Below are positions 18,768 through 27,184 of a DNA stretch of 64,000 nt, piece after piece. Numbering within the stretch: position 1 is the stretch's first letter; each line of letters begins with the position of its first letter. The notes below the pieces were generated by a model. It ran no database searches. It saw nothing but the letters and a program-made list of their open reading frames with translations, and was not told the DNA's origin. The stretch is from JAGXTF01 sp044224315 (GTDB taxonomy: Bacteria > Bacteroidota > Bacteroidia > NS11-12g > UBA955): NCBI GenBank assembly GCA_044224315.1, contig JBGAKR010000001.1, positions 496,001 to 560,000 of the forward strand. Direction: 5' to 3'. Both the position numbers and the translations under genes were made by a program.

Positions 18768-20036
18768 ATGGAACGGAGAAAGTTTTTATCGGCGGTAGCC
18801 TTGCTTGCATTCAAGCCCGACATGGGAAATGCGCACAATCTGCTATATAGTTTGCCCCAGCCCGCTGGCGAGGATGAATCCTATTGGCGCGAAATCAGGC
18901 AGCTATTTACCTTGGAAAGCAACCGGGTGTTTTTAAACAATGGCACTATGGGCATTATGCCGCTTCCGGTACAAACTGTAGTGGAAAAATCTTTTCGCGA
19001 AACAGCCAGTCGCGCTGCCTATCCCGGCCACAAAGATGATTTGCAGAAACTAATTGCCGAACTAATTGGTGCCGATCATACCGAAATTGGCATAACCAAA
19101 AATGTGAGTGAGGGCAATAATATTGCCTGTTGGGGCATTCCCTTAAAAAAAGGCGATGAGGTTATTATGACCCGCCACGAGCATGTAGGCGGCTGTGCCC
19201 CCTGGCTGCACCGGGCCCGGCTGGATAAAATTGTGGTTAAAGTAGCCGAATTAGGCAAAACTGCCGAAGAAACCCTGGATAATATTAAAAAAATGGTGAC
19301 GAAAAAAACCAGGGTAATTGCGGTTCCACATATTCCCTGCACCATTGGCCAGATTCTACCGGTTAAAGAAATTTGCGCATTTGCGAAAAGTAAAAATATA
19401 ATTTCCTGCATCGATGGCGCGCATCCACTGGGGATGATTCGGTTTAATGTGAAAGAAATTGATTGCGATTATTACTATGGTTGCCTGCATAAATGGTCGT
19501 TGGGACCTGTGGGCGTGGGCTTTATTTATGTTAAAAAAGAATTGTTTGCAAAAACTAAAACCATCCATGTTGCGGCATACAGTGTAAATGAATTTAATAT
19601 GTCGGCAGTGCCCCCTTTGGTAGGAGAAGTAGTAAATACAGGGCAACGATTCAGCTATGGTACCTTTTGCGGACCCATACATGATGGTGCTGCAAAAGCA
19701 CTGGAATTTTATAAAGAAATCGGCCCTGAAAAAATAGAAAAAAGAGGTCGAAGTTTGGCCAAATATTTACAAGATCATTTGCTGGATTTTGGAAATAAAA
19801 TTGAAATGCTAACCCCGGTAGAAGAGATTTCGCGCGGCTGCCAGATTGGATTCAGAATTAATTCTTCCAAACCCAATCCCAATAATGATTTTGTAACCCA
19901 ATGCGGAAAAAAGAATATTATCTTGCGATATGTGGGTGAAAATGGCATTGATAATGTGCGGGTTTCTACACATTATTACAACAATTTTGAGGAGGTAGAT
20001 TTGTTGGTTTCAGAAGTGAAAAATTATCTTGGCTAA
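18768..20036 (+). CDS. Class V aminotransferase-fold PLP enzyme, probably exported
   Basis: A 422-aa fold-type I PLP enzyme resembling isopenicillin-N epimerase/cysteine-desulfurase-like proteins. Seen: 'RVFLNNGTMGIMPLPVQ' near the N-terminus, 'TKNVSEGNNIACWGI' (phosphate-binding region), 'EHVGGCAPWL', 'CIDGAHPLGMI' (PLP-ring Asp and His) and 'YYYGCLHKWSLGPVGVGFIY', whose Lys should form the Schiff base. The N-terminus 'MERRKFLSAVALLAF' looks like a twin-arginine-type signal, as in related Bacteroidota proteins. The natural substrate is unknown. Its stop overlaps the start of the next gene by 8 nt. Confidence 0.82.
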   Translation: MERRKFLSAVALLAFKPDMGNAHNLLYSLPQPAGEDESYWREIRQLFTLESNRVFLNNGTMGIMPLPVQTVVEKSFRETASRAAYPGHKDDLQKLIAELIGADHTEIGITKNVSEGNNIACWGIPLKKGDEVIMTRHEHVGGCAPWLHRARLDKIVVKVAELGKTAEETLDNIKKMVTKKTRVIAVPHIPCTIGQILPVKEICAFAKSKNIISCIDGAHPLGMIRFNVKEIDCDYYYGCLHKWSLGPVGVGFIYVKKELFAKTKTIHVAAYSVNEFNMSAVPPLVGEVVNTGQRFSYGTFCGPIHDGAAKALEFYKEIGPEKIEKRGRSLAKYLQDHLLDFGNKIEMLTPVEEISRGCQIGFRINSSKPNPNNDFVTQCGKKNIILRYVGENGIDNVRVSTHYYNNFEEVDLLVSEVKNYLG

Positions 20037-21003
20037 TCGCAATCAGGTACTTTCCGAAACCATCATCCGGGCCTGGAATAAGGGCGAAACCGGTTTTTAC
20101 ATTCAAACCTCCGGCTCAACCGGAGAGCCCAAAAGCATAATGCTTGAAAGGGACAAAATTATCTGGAGTGCCAAACAAACCGCCATTTTTTTAGGCATTT
20201 TACCTACCGATTCGATTTACTGTTGCCTGCCTGTAACCCGCGTTGGGGGATGGATGCAGGTGGCACGTGCCTTGGTATGGAATACCCCTTTAAAGGTGGT
20301 AGAACCCAGCTCCAACCCATTTATCAATTACACCGGAAACTATACAATTACATCCCTTACCCCTGCCCAGTTGCATACCATTTTGGAAAATCCGGAAAGC
20401 CGTCAATTGCTCAACCGTTTCAGAATTGTACTCATTGGTGGAGGCGATGTTTCAAAAAATCTGGAACACCAGGTTTCAGGCATGAATCCGGTATTTTATC
20501 ACACGTATGGCATGACAGAAACTTACTCGCATATTGCCATGCGAAAATTCAATTTTGAAACCCAATTTAAACCTCTTCCCAATACAGAACTCAAGCTCAA
20601 TAGTTCGGATTGTTTATGCATAAAAAACTATCTCACCAACCAAGAATGGCTTGAAACAAACGATATGGCAAAGCTTAGCCCACAAGGATTTGAAATATTG
20701 GGCAGGGCCGATAATGTAATTAATTCGGGCGGAATAAAAATAAGGGCCGAAGAGATAGAAAAAATGCTGACCAACCAGTTGGATTTACCTGAAGGTTCGT
20801 TTTTTTATGCTTCAAAACCCGATGATAAATTTGGAGAAAAACCGGTATTAATTATCAATAAAAAGAAATTGCAATCATTGCCTGCCTGGGAACATTTATT
20901 TGCGGATTTTCCATACTCCAAACCCAGGGAAATAATATATCTCGAGGATTTTATTTATACCGAAACCGGTAAAATTCAGCGAAAAAATACCCTGTTGAAA
21001 TAA
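20029..21003 (+). CDS. menE: AMP-binding acyl-CoA ligase, MenE-like (o-succinylbenzoate-CoA ligase)
   Basis: A 324-aa member of the ANL superfamily. P-loop 'FYIQTSGSTGEPKSIML' (A3), 'FYHTYGMTETYSHIA' (A5), 'GFEILGRADNVINSGGIKI' (A7/A8) and the C-terminal catalytic Lys in 'IYTETGKIQRKNTLL' (A10) are all present. The short length is typical of Bacteroidota MenE, which converts o-succinylbenzoate to its CoA ester in menaquinone synthesis. No menB/C/D genes are adjacent, so the pathway call is by similarity. Translation probably starts at TTG 20029, coupled to the upstream gene (8-nt overlap); no in-frame ATG occurs before the P-loop. Confidence 0.78.
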   Translation: MANRNQVLSETIIRAWNKGETGFYIQTSGSTGEPKSIMLERDKIIWSAKQTAIFLGILPTDSIYCCLPVTRVGGWMQVARALVWNTPLKVVEPSSNPFINYTGNYTITSLTPAQLHTILENPESRQLLNRFRIVLIGGGDVSKNLEHQVSGMNPVFYHTYGMTETYSHIAMRKFNFETQFKPLPNTELKLNSSDCLCIKNYLTNQEWLETNDMAKLSPQGFEILGRADNVINSGGIKIRAEEIEKMLTNQLDLPEGSFFYASKPDDKFGEKPVLIINKKKLQSLPAWEHLFADFPYSKPREIIYLEDFIYTETGKIQRKNTLLK

Positions 21004-21004
21004 A

Positions 21005-21424
21005 TTAGCGATTGGCCTTCTCAATACTGCCCAATACCTGACTGAAAAAAGAATCCAATTCGGCAAATTTAATATCGCCGGGTGCCCAAATGGCAGTTGT
21101 AGCATTCTCGGCATTATAAAAAGCCAGGCTTCTGGAAAAATTCATGGGGTTACGCGGTATGATTCGGTCGGTTTGAAATATTTTTTCAGCCTGTTTGTAA
21201 TATTTTACCGCTGTTTTTTTCGATATTTTTTTAACAGCATGGTAGGCCGTATCTTTTTGGTCTTTTAAAAATACCTGTCCGTTATCTAACAGATACCAGG
21301 ATTTGTAGGCCCCCGTAAACCCTCCCCCTTCGGTCAATTCTATGCGGTGCGAAGCCAGTTGCGGTGCCTTATAACTTTTGCAAGCTGTAAAAATAAATAA
21401 CGAAATGAGCAATAAACGAAACAT
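21005..21424 (-). CDS. Putative lipoprotein, unknown function
   Basis: A 139-aa protein with a short lipoprotein signal 'LLLISLFIFTACKSYKAP' (lipobox ending at Cys15). The mature part has 'RIELTEGGGFTGAYKSWYLL' and 'VFLKDQKDTAYHAVKKIS', resembling small Bacteroidota lipoproteins with a beta-rich N-terminal half, but no named domain is recognised. Converges with the menE-like gene, 1 bp apart. Confidence 0.65.
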   Translation of the reverse strand: MFRLLLISLFIFTACKSYKAPQLASHRIELTEGGGFTGAYKSWYLLDNGQVFLKDQKDTAYHAVKKISKKTAVKYYKQAEKIFQTDRIIPRNPMNFSRSLAFYNAENATTAIWAPGDIKFAELDSFFSQVLGSIEKANR

Positions 21425-21467
21425 ATTTATCGGGGATTAATTTAGTATATTTAAATTAATGGTTGAA

Positions 21468-21893
21468 TTACAATACCATACGGTCTAGAAATTCCTGGTA
21501 CATACCAATGCCCAATAAAATAATAAAAATTGTTAAACCCGCAATGCGCAACCATGTAGCACGGGTGGTAAACTGCATATATTCTGCAGGCAAATTCAGC
21601 GATTTCATTCTGCGCAGGGCGCTAATACCCGTAAATACAAAATACACCACTATCACCGCAAAATAGATAAACATTGCAATTGCCTTATCTACTTTTCCAA
21701 AATATGCCACCAGCAAAAATGCGATGATTATGGCCGACAAAATAAGCATATTGGTAACCCTGGGTTTGGAATAAGCAGCCACCAATTCGCCCCTTTGTTC
21801 GTTTGTTAGCAGTTTGAGGCCTTTTTCATTCTGAAAACGGGCTATGATGATAAAGGCAAGAAATACTAAGATACCGGGAATTATGAAATACAT
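21468..21893 (-). CDS. Membrane protein with four predicted helices, unknown function
   Basis: A 141-aa protein with hydrophobic segments at the N-terminus ('IIPGILVFLAFIIIA'), middle ('MLILSAIIIAFLLVAYF', 'MFIYFAVIVVYFVFTGI') and C-terminus ('IAGLTIFIILLGIGMY'). A charged loop 'RRMKSLNLPAEYMQFTTR' lies between helices 3 and 4. No family recognised. It lies 43 bp upstream of the lipoprotein gene on the same strand and may share its transcript. Confidence 0.65.
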   Translation of the reverse strand: MYFIIPGILVFLAFIIIARFQNEKGLKLLTNEQRGELVAAYSKPRVTNMLILSAIIIAFLLVAYFGKVDKAIAMFIYFAVIVVYFVFTGISALRRMKSLNLPAEYMQFTTRATWLRIAGLTIFIILLGIGMYQEFLDRMVL

Positions 21894-21968
21894 GTTGCAA
21901 AGAAAATACTTTGTGCGGAAAATACCTGCACCAGAATCGACAGATACCTCTTTCGTATCGAAATACGC

Positions 21969-24900
21969 TTATTTAATCACGGTTACACTTCCGTTGCGTA
22001 TATGCTTATGGCCGCTAAAATCAGTAACTTCTATGGCATAAGCATATACCCCTGTTGCCACCACCTCACCGTTAAAAGTTCCATCCCACTTTGGAAACCG
22101 ATTGCCTGGTTCTGATTTATATATAACCTGACCCCAGCGATTATAAATGAGGAGTGAATAGCCTTTGCAACGGAAACAACTTATACCAAAAACTTTATTA
22201 ACGCCCTCTGCATTGGTTACAATCGCATTGGGCACATGGATAAAGGGCTCTAAATACCTGACATAGGCCGAGGTAGAATCAAAACAGCCAAAAGTATCAT
22301 TTACCGTTAGCGTTACAAAATATTTACGGCTTGCATGAAAATCAAACGCTACATCATTAATTGCATTTCTGTCATATACCACACGCTTTTGTCCGTTTCC
22401 GAAATCCCATGTATAGGTGCTGGCTGCAATGGATAAATTATTAAATCTGGGTAACTCGTACATTGTATCCTCAACCGTAAATAATGCCACCGGATTGGGT
22501 CTTACAAGCACATTAAAATATTGTGAATCGGTGCAATTGCTATCTGTGGTTACCAATTGTTTTACTTCAAATTTGCCCACATTTGCATAGGTATGGCTTA
22601 TGCTCTTCTGGCCCGCAAATCCGCCATCTCCAAAATACCAGCGCACACCAAATTTACCGGTAGAAACCGAAGTATTATCGGTAAAAATAAAATTCTGATT
22701 GTCGATGCAAAATTCATGACGGGTAATTTTATAGCCCAAAATTGGTTCGGGAAAAACTTTCACCGATTTGGCCATTGAATCAGCGCAATTAAATTCAGAA
22801 TTAATCCAAACTTTTATAATATGCGTTCCGGTTTTCAAACCCTTTAGCTGCAAATTGGCCGCATTTTGTGTCAATAAATTTCCATCGAGTTTCCACTTGC
22901 GAATCGTGCGGGTATAGGCTATACTGCTTTGATCATTTAAATCAAAATTTTGCCCTGCCTCACATTGCCCGGGGTCGTTGATACTAAACACAGCATTGGG
23001 TTTGGGATATACATACGTGGTAAAAGCATTTGAGTCGGTACAACCCTTATCGCTGGTTATCACTTGCCAGTTGGTATAATTGGCCGCTGTGGTATAATTC
23101 TTAACTACATTGCCACCACTAGCCAAAGTATTATCCCCAAAACGCCAAAGGGTTGTATAAGTACCGTATAACAATGAAGACGAATCCACAAATCTGAAAG
23201 CCTGGGCATTCTCGCAATAAGCGGTTGACAATGCTTTTTTGCGTGCTAATGGACTGGGGAAAACCTCAATATTGCGTGTTATACTATCCCTGCAATTATG
23301 GACAGAAATATTGTATAATTTTAAACTATGCGTGCCTGGTTTTAATCCATTTATCCATTTACTTTTAGCGGTATCAGCGAGATTAATTCCATCCAAAGTC
23401 CAGCGCCGGTAAAGCCTGTCTGCACTGGTTATTTTTGTGCTGTCTGTAAAATGAAATGCTTGCTCTTTTTCGCATTGTGCATCCAAATTAATGCTGAAAT
23501 TCACAGCAGGATTTGGATGAATCACAACCTTTATTTTAATACTATCTGTGCAACCCGAATCAGAAACCACTTTGTTCCATAAATCAAAAATCCCATCATT
23601 TGCATATACCGGTTTAAAGATGCGGGTATTACTAGCCACAATATTCGCGGTGCGCCAATACTGATTAAAATTGCCGGCCGCAATGGTACTTAAGTCGGTA
23701 AATGCGATGGGTTGCAAATAACAATTAACCGTATCGGAGGTTTGCATTTTGGCCACAGGACTTGGATAAATTTTAAAACCCTGCTCGCTGCTATCCCTGC
23801 ATTGATTGATTGAGATGGTTAATAATTTTACAAGGTGTGTACCCGGTAACAGGCCCAATTGAATTAGGTTTTTAACCGTATCAGCAAGTGTATTTCCATC
23901 TAAAAACCAGCTGCGTTTCAATTGGGTTTTATTGCCGATTTTACTTGCATCTGTAAAGATAAATTGTTGCTCCTTAAAACACTGAATCGAATCGTTGATG
24001 GAAATCGAAGCAAATGGATTGGGATGAATGTTTACTTTTACCTGGGCACTGTCTGTACAACCCATGTCCGAAACAGCTTTGTTCCATACCCAATATACCG
24101 CGTCTACGGGAAAAACAGGCTGAAATATAGCAGTATCATTTGCGGTTAAATTATTGCTGCGCCAGTATGTTTTAAATGTACCGCTGTTAATTTTAGTATC
24201 ATCTTTATAAAATACACTTTCGGCAAAACAATTGTCGGTATCTGAGGTGATAATTTTTACCACCGGACTTGGATAAACCGTTACACTAATTCGCTGCGAA
24301 TCTACACATCCGTATTGTGAAACATTTCGTAGATAAATCAGATGATCCCCATCTGTAAATGCAGTTGAAGGTGAAACTATTTTCGCATTTCCAACATATT
24401 TGGTATCAAAATACCATTCGCGGATCATGCTGCTGTAGGCAATGGTAGAATTGTCGGTAAAACTGAATTTTTGCTCTTTAAAACAGCTTTGCATTTCGTT
24501 GGCACTGAGCACGGTTTTGGGTGATGGATAAATTACCACGGTTTTATCCATAGAATCGGCGCAACCAGCGGCCGTTTTTACCCACATTTTTACAGTGTAG
24601 GTGCCGGGTTTAAACGAATCGTAATTTACCTGTTTTTGATTGGATTTGAGTCCATTTCCCAAATCCCAGTTTGCCGTATAACTTCCCCAACGCAACCAGC
24701 TTTTATCTGCAAAAACAAATTGCTGCTCATTATAACATTGGGGTGTTTGATTGATGCTATAATCGGCCCGAATGTGGGGATTCACTATTATTTTCACCTT
24801 CGCCGAATCGGCATTGCACCTACCTTTTACTATGGCGGTATAGATTCCACTGTCATAATAAACCACGTTTTTGTGAATCAATGAATCTCCCGTTTCTGTT

Positions 24901-26381
24901 AAATATTTACCGTCCTTTTTCCATGAAAAATACAAGGGGCCAGTACCTACTATATTTTGTTTTAATTTTAAATGCTCATTTTCGCACAATATTTTTCCTG
25001 CATCGGTAAGATTTAACTTAACCAAAGTATCTACCAACACATAAATATTATTCGACCATATTGTATCGCATCGATTGGCAATCCGCACGCGATAATAGCC
25101 GGTATGGCTGTAATCAGCTTTGGTATAAACCAGAGAATCTTTGTTGTAATTTGATTTGATTTCAGTGGTATCTTTATACCAGTTTATGCTCACACCCTGA
25201 ACTAAATTGCGTCCGATTCTCAATTTAATCAATTGATTTTCGCATACCCGCACGTCGCTGATATTTTGTGTAAATTTCAGGGGTGGTATTACGCTAACCT
25301 TTACCATAGCGCTATCCCGACAGCCCGGACTGTTTTTTACCCTGTAAATAAAAGTATCGCTGTTGGTGGGATAAATGTTGTACTGATCGCAATTGCTGCA
25401 GATTAAATTACCCTTTTTTGTGCGCCATTCGCCCGTTAATGGTGCAAATTTCGACTCATCTGAAGGGGTCGCTTTAAGCTGCAATTTTTTACCATAACAA
25501 ATAATGCTATCGGGTGTAATGGATTCGATTTTGAGTTTAGAATTATCTACCTGGGTTTGAAGGGTATCCTTGCAGCCGTAGCCCGAGTACGGTGTGATAA
25601 TTACCTTGTATTTGGTTTTTACTTTTGGATTGGCAATGGTGATACTTTGCCCCGAACCGATATAGTTTTTTAGGGCCGAATCGTACCAGGTGTAGGATGA
25701 AAATCCGTCGGGGGCGCGCAGGGTAATGGCATTGCCTCCCGGACAAACGGCACCATTGATTTGAAATGTGCTGCAACCCAAATCAAAGTAGCCATAGCCA
25801 AAATGCCCACCCTGGGAGCAATCACCGCTGGCAAAATCCAGAATCACGGTTTTGCCGGCATACCCCGATAGGTTGATACTCATGGTAGACCAGGATTTGT
25901 AATACACATTGGAGCCCTTGCTGGATTTGGTAAAACCGGGCAAACTGCTGGATGCGATAAAGGTGTAGGTACCGCAGCCTATGGGTTTAGAGGTGGCCGA
26001 GTCGGTGGCGCTAAACTGGAAACGGGGTTGCTGTGCTGCAGAGTGCGAAGGATCTTGAAACACCACCGCATAGTACATACTGATGCTGTAATTGATGGCT
26101 CCTGCCGGAATACGCAAAAAGTATCGTGCCTTTTCGGCTTCCGCACCCGTATTGGTATTGCCGATGCAGAAAGAATAACTGCCGCCATTGGGGCATACCA
26201 CCGGAAATCCCCCATACGGATCGGTACCACTGCCACTGGTAAGGGTATGCCTGCCCGATATGGGTGAGGTAGAACCTGTAGCGGTAATGGGGCAACAGCT
26301 ACCAGTAAAAAAACTCCAGTTGTTGGTATTGCCGTATTCAAAGTCAATATTCGGCGGACAGCTCTGGGCACGCAAAGACAC
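21969..26381 (-). CDS. Giant PKD/Ig-repeat surface protein with T9SS type B (gliding) C-terminal domain
   Basis: At least 1470 aa. An N-terminal lectin-like sandwich (1-200, 'DFEYGNTNNWSFFTG', Cys-rich) is followed by Ig-like modules. A long array of alternating PKD-like modules of about 90-110 aa comes next, each opening with Cys-x-x-x-Gln-x-F-x-F-x-D ('CFKEQKFSFTDNSTI', 'CEKEQAFHFTDSTKI', 'CIDNQNFIFTDNTSV'). The last 90 residues are the gliding-motility-associated type B sorting domain ('LLIYNRWGQVIYKSEPGN', 'GVYAYAIEVTDFSGH'). It should be exported by T9SS and work as a surface adhesin. The annotated start GTG 26381 leaves no signal peptide. The same frame continues upstream with a good signal ('VNLSGVLFVLALFIQFSA') but no ATG/GTG/TTG before the preceding stop; ATT 26474 or a sequence error may explain this. 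Confidence 0.85.
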   Translation of the reverse strand: MSLRAQSCPPNIDFEYGNTNNWSFFTGSCCPITATGSTSPISGRHTLTSGSGTDPYGGFPVVCPNGGSYSFCIGNTNTGAEAEKARYFLRIPAGAINYSISMYYAVVFQDPSHSAAQQPRFQFSATDSATSKPIGCGTYTFIASSSLPGFTKSSKGSNVYYKSWSTMSINLSGYAGKTVILDFASGDCSQGGHFGYGYFDLGCSTFQINGAVCPGGNAITLRAPDGFSSYTWYDSALKNYIGSGQSITIANPKVKTKYKVIITPYSGYGCKDTLQTQVDNSKLKIESITPDSIICYGKKLQLKATPSDESKFAPLTGEWRTKKGNLICSNCDQYNIYPTNSDTFIYRVKNSPGCRDSAMVKVSVIPPLKFTQNISDVRVCENQLIKLRIGRNLVQGVSINWYKDTTEIKSNYNKDSLVYTKADYSHTGYYRVRIANRCDTIWSNNIYVLVDTLVKLNLTDAGKILCENEHLKLKQNIVGTGPLYFSWKKDGKYLTETGDSLIHKNVVYYDSGIYTAIVKGRCNADSAKVKIIVNPHIRADYSINQTPQCYNEQQFVFADKSWLRWGSYTANWDLGNGLKSNQKQVNYDSFKPGTYTVKMWVKTAAGCADSMDKTVVIYPSPKTVLSANEMQSCFKEQKFSFTDNSTIAYSSMIREWYFDTKYVGNAKIVSPSTAFTDGDHLIYLRNVSQYGCVDSQRISVTVYPSPVVKIITSDTDNCFAESVFYKDDTKINSGTFKTYWRSNNLTANDTAIFQPVFPVDAVYWVWNKAVSDMGCTDSAQVKVNIHPNPFASISINDSIQCFKEQQFIFTDASKIGNKTQLKRSWFLDGNTLADTVKNLIQLGLLPGTHLVKLLTISINQCRDSSEQGFKIYPSPVAKMQTSDTVNCYLQPIAFTDLSTIAAGNFNQYWRTANIVASNTRIFKPVYANDGIFDLWNKVVSDSGCTDSIKIKVVIHPNPAVNFSINLDAQCEKEQAFHFTDSTKITSADRLYRRWTLDGINLADTAKSKWINGLKPGTHSLKLYNISVHNCRDSITRNIEVFPSPLARKKALSTAYCENAQAFRFVDSSSLLYGTYTTLWRFGDNTLASGGNVVKNYTTAANYTNWQVITSDKGCTDSNAFTTYVYPKPNAVFSINDPGQCEAGQNFDLNDQSSIAYTRTIRKWKLDGNLLTQNAANLQLKGLKTGTHIIKVWINSEFNCADSMAKSVKVFPEPILGYKITRHEFCIDNQNFIFTDNTSVSTGKFGVRWYFGDGGFAGQKSISHTYANVGKFEVKQLVTTDSNCTDSQYFNVLVRPNPVALFTVEDTMYELPRFNNLSIAASTYTWDFGNGQKRVVYDRNAINDVAFDFHASRKYFVTLTVNDTFGCFDSTSAYVRYLEPFIHVPNAIVTNAEGVNKVFGISCFRCKGYSLLIYNRWGQVIYKSEPGNRFPKWDGTFNGEVVATGVYAYAIEVTDFSGHKHIRNGSVTVIK

Positions 26382-26764
26382 AGCACTAAACTGAATGAAT
26401 AGTGCTAGTACAAAAAGAACGCCGGAGAGATTGACTTTAAGAGGTTTAATAAGGAAATCTGTTTTCTTGGCAATGTAAAAATGCTGATTTTCAATGGCCC
26501 GCTATCCACAGTTTTAGCAAAAGGGCGCCACGGTTTATGTATGGGTAATATTATTTTACAGAGATACACATTCTTCCCACCTCGAATCAACGGCATGGCA
26601 AGCAATTGGTTTGGTTCTTCCGCCAAACTTAACTGTCTGTTATTTTGTAATTTAGAAAAATCAATTCAAATTAATTTGAAAAAATGCATATATATATATA
26701 CTTGCATTACAAAATACAATTCATAAATTGTGAATAAATAACAAAAACTAAATATTTATAAACC
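26382..26764. other. Intergenic region: signal-peptide extension on minus strand, promoter on plus strand
   Basis: On the minus strand, 26382-26474 stays open in the frame of the 1470-aa protein and encodes a plausible signal peptide without a standard start codon. On the plus strand, 26675-26704 holds the candidate promoter of the lipoprotein gene at 26765. Nothing else is seen. Confidence 0.5.
26675..26704 (+). promoter_or_regulatory. Candidate -33/-7 promoter
   Basis: TTTG at 26675-26678 and TATACTTG at 26697-26704 (7/8 match to TAnnTTTG) with an 18-bp spacer, 60 bp before the lipoprotein ATG at 26765. An alternating TA run fills the spacer. Confidence 0.42.
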
Positions 26765-27130
26765 ATGAAATACAATAAAACATTTATTTTTTCTGTATTT
26801 GCTGCCGCAACTTTATTGTTTGCCGCCAATGCCTGTAAGAAAAAAACAACCACTACTGATGCGCCTAAAACACTTAATAAATCATTGTTAGTTGGCAAAA
26901 AATGGTACAACCAAAGCGGGTCTGTAGTGCACTACTTTCAAAGCAGTGGAAAATATGGCACAACTACTGCTACTTGGGAATGGCTAAATAATTCAGATAG
27001 TATGTTGATTGATTATCATACAGGTGGACTAAAGGAAATCTGGTATTTCGAATGGAGCACTGAACATGAGTGCTCTGCCAAGCCTTCAAAAAATTCAACA
27101 TACATGCTATTCAAAGATGCTAAATGGTAA
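26765..27130 (+). CDS. Small lipoprotein, unknown function
   Basis: A 121-aa protein with lipoprotein signal 'FSVFAAATLLFAANACKKKT' (Cys24 after LFAANA). The mature domain has a lipocalin-like META/DUF flavour: 'LVGKKWYNQSGSVVHYFQSS', then 'WEWLNNSDSMLIDY', then 'IWYFEWST', a pattern common in small Bacteroidota lipocalin-like lipoproteins. No ligand can be inferred. It is monocistronic, with a candidate promoter upstream and a strong bidirectional terminator 3 bp after the stop. Confidence 0.7.
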   Translation: MKYNKTFIFSVFAAATLLFAANACKKKTTTTDAPKTLNKSLLVGKKWYNQSGSVVHYFQSSGKYGTTTATWEWLNNSDSMLIDYHTGGLKEIWYFEWSTEHECSAKPSKNSTYMLFKDAKW

Positions 27131-27133
27131 AAC

Positions 27134-27165
27134 AAAAAAGGCTTCCAAATTTGGAAGCCTTTTTT
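27134..27165. terminator. Bidirectional Rho-independent terminator
   Basis: AAAAAAGGCTTCC / GGAAGCCTTTTTT form a perfect stem with a short AAATTT centre. It serves the lipoprotein gene on the plus strand and the convergent T9SS gene ending at 27185. Confidence 0.85.
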
Positions 27166-27184
27166 GTGAAAGAAATATCTAAAA

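Noticed and set aside
22000..26000. CRISPR-like regular repetition in the large PKD gene
   Set aside because: The periodicity is at protein-module level (about 300 bp) and in frame; no short identical repeats with unique spacers.
25979..26386. Long overlapping minus-strand frames at the start of the 1470-aa gene
   Set aside because: Shadow frames of a GC-richer segment; the gliding-type protein frame has the conserved lectin-like and PKD features.
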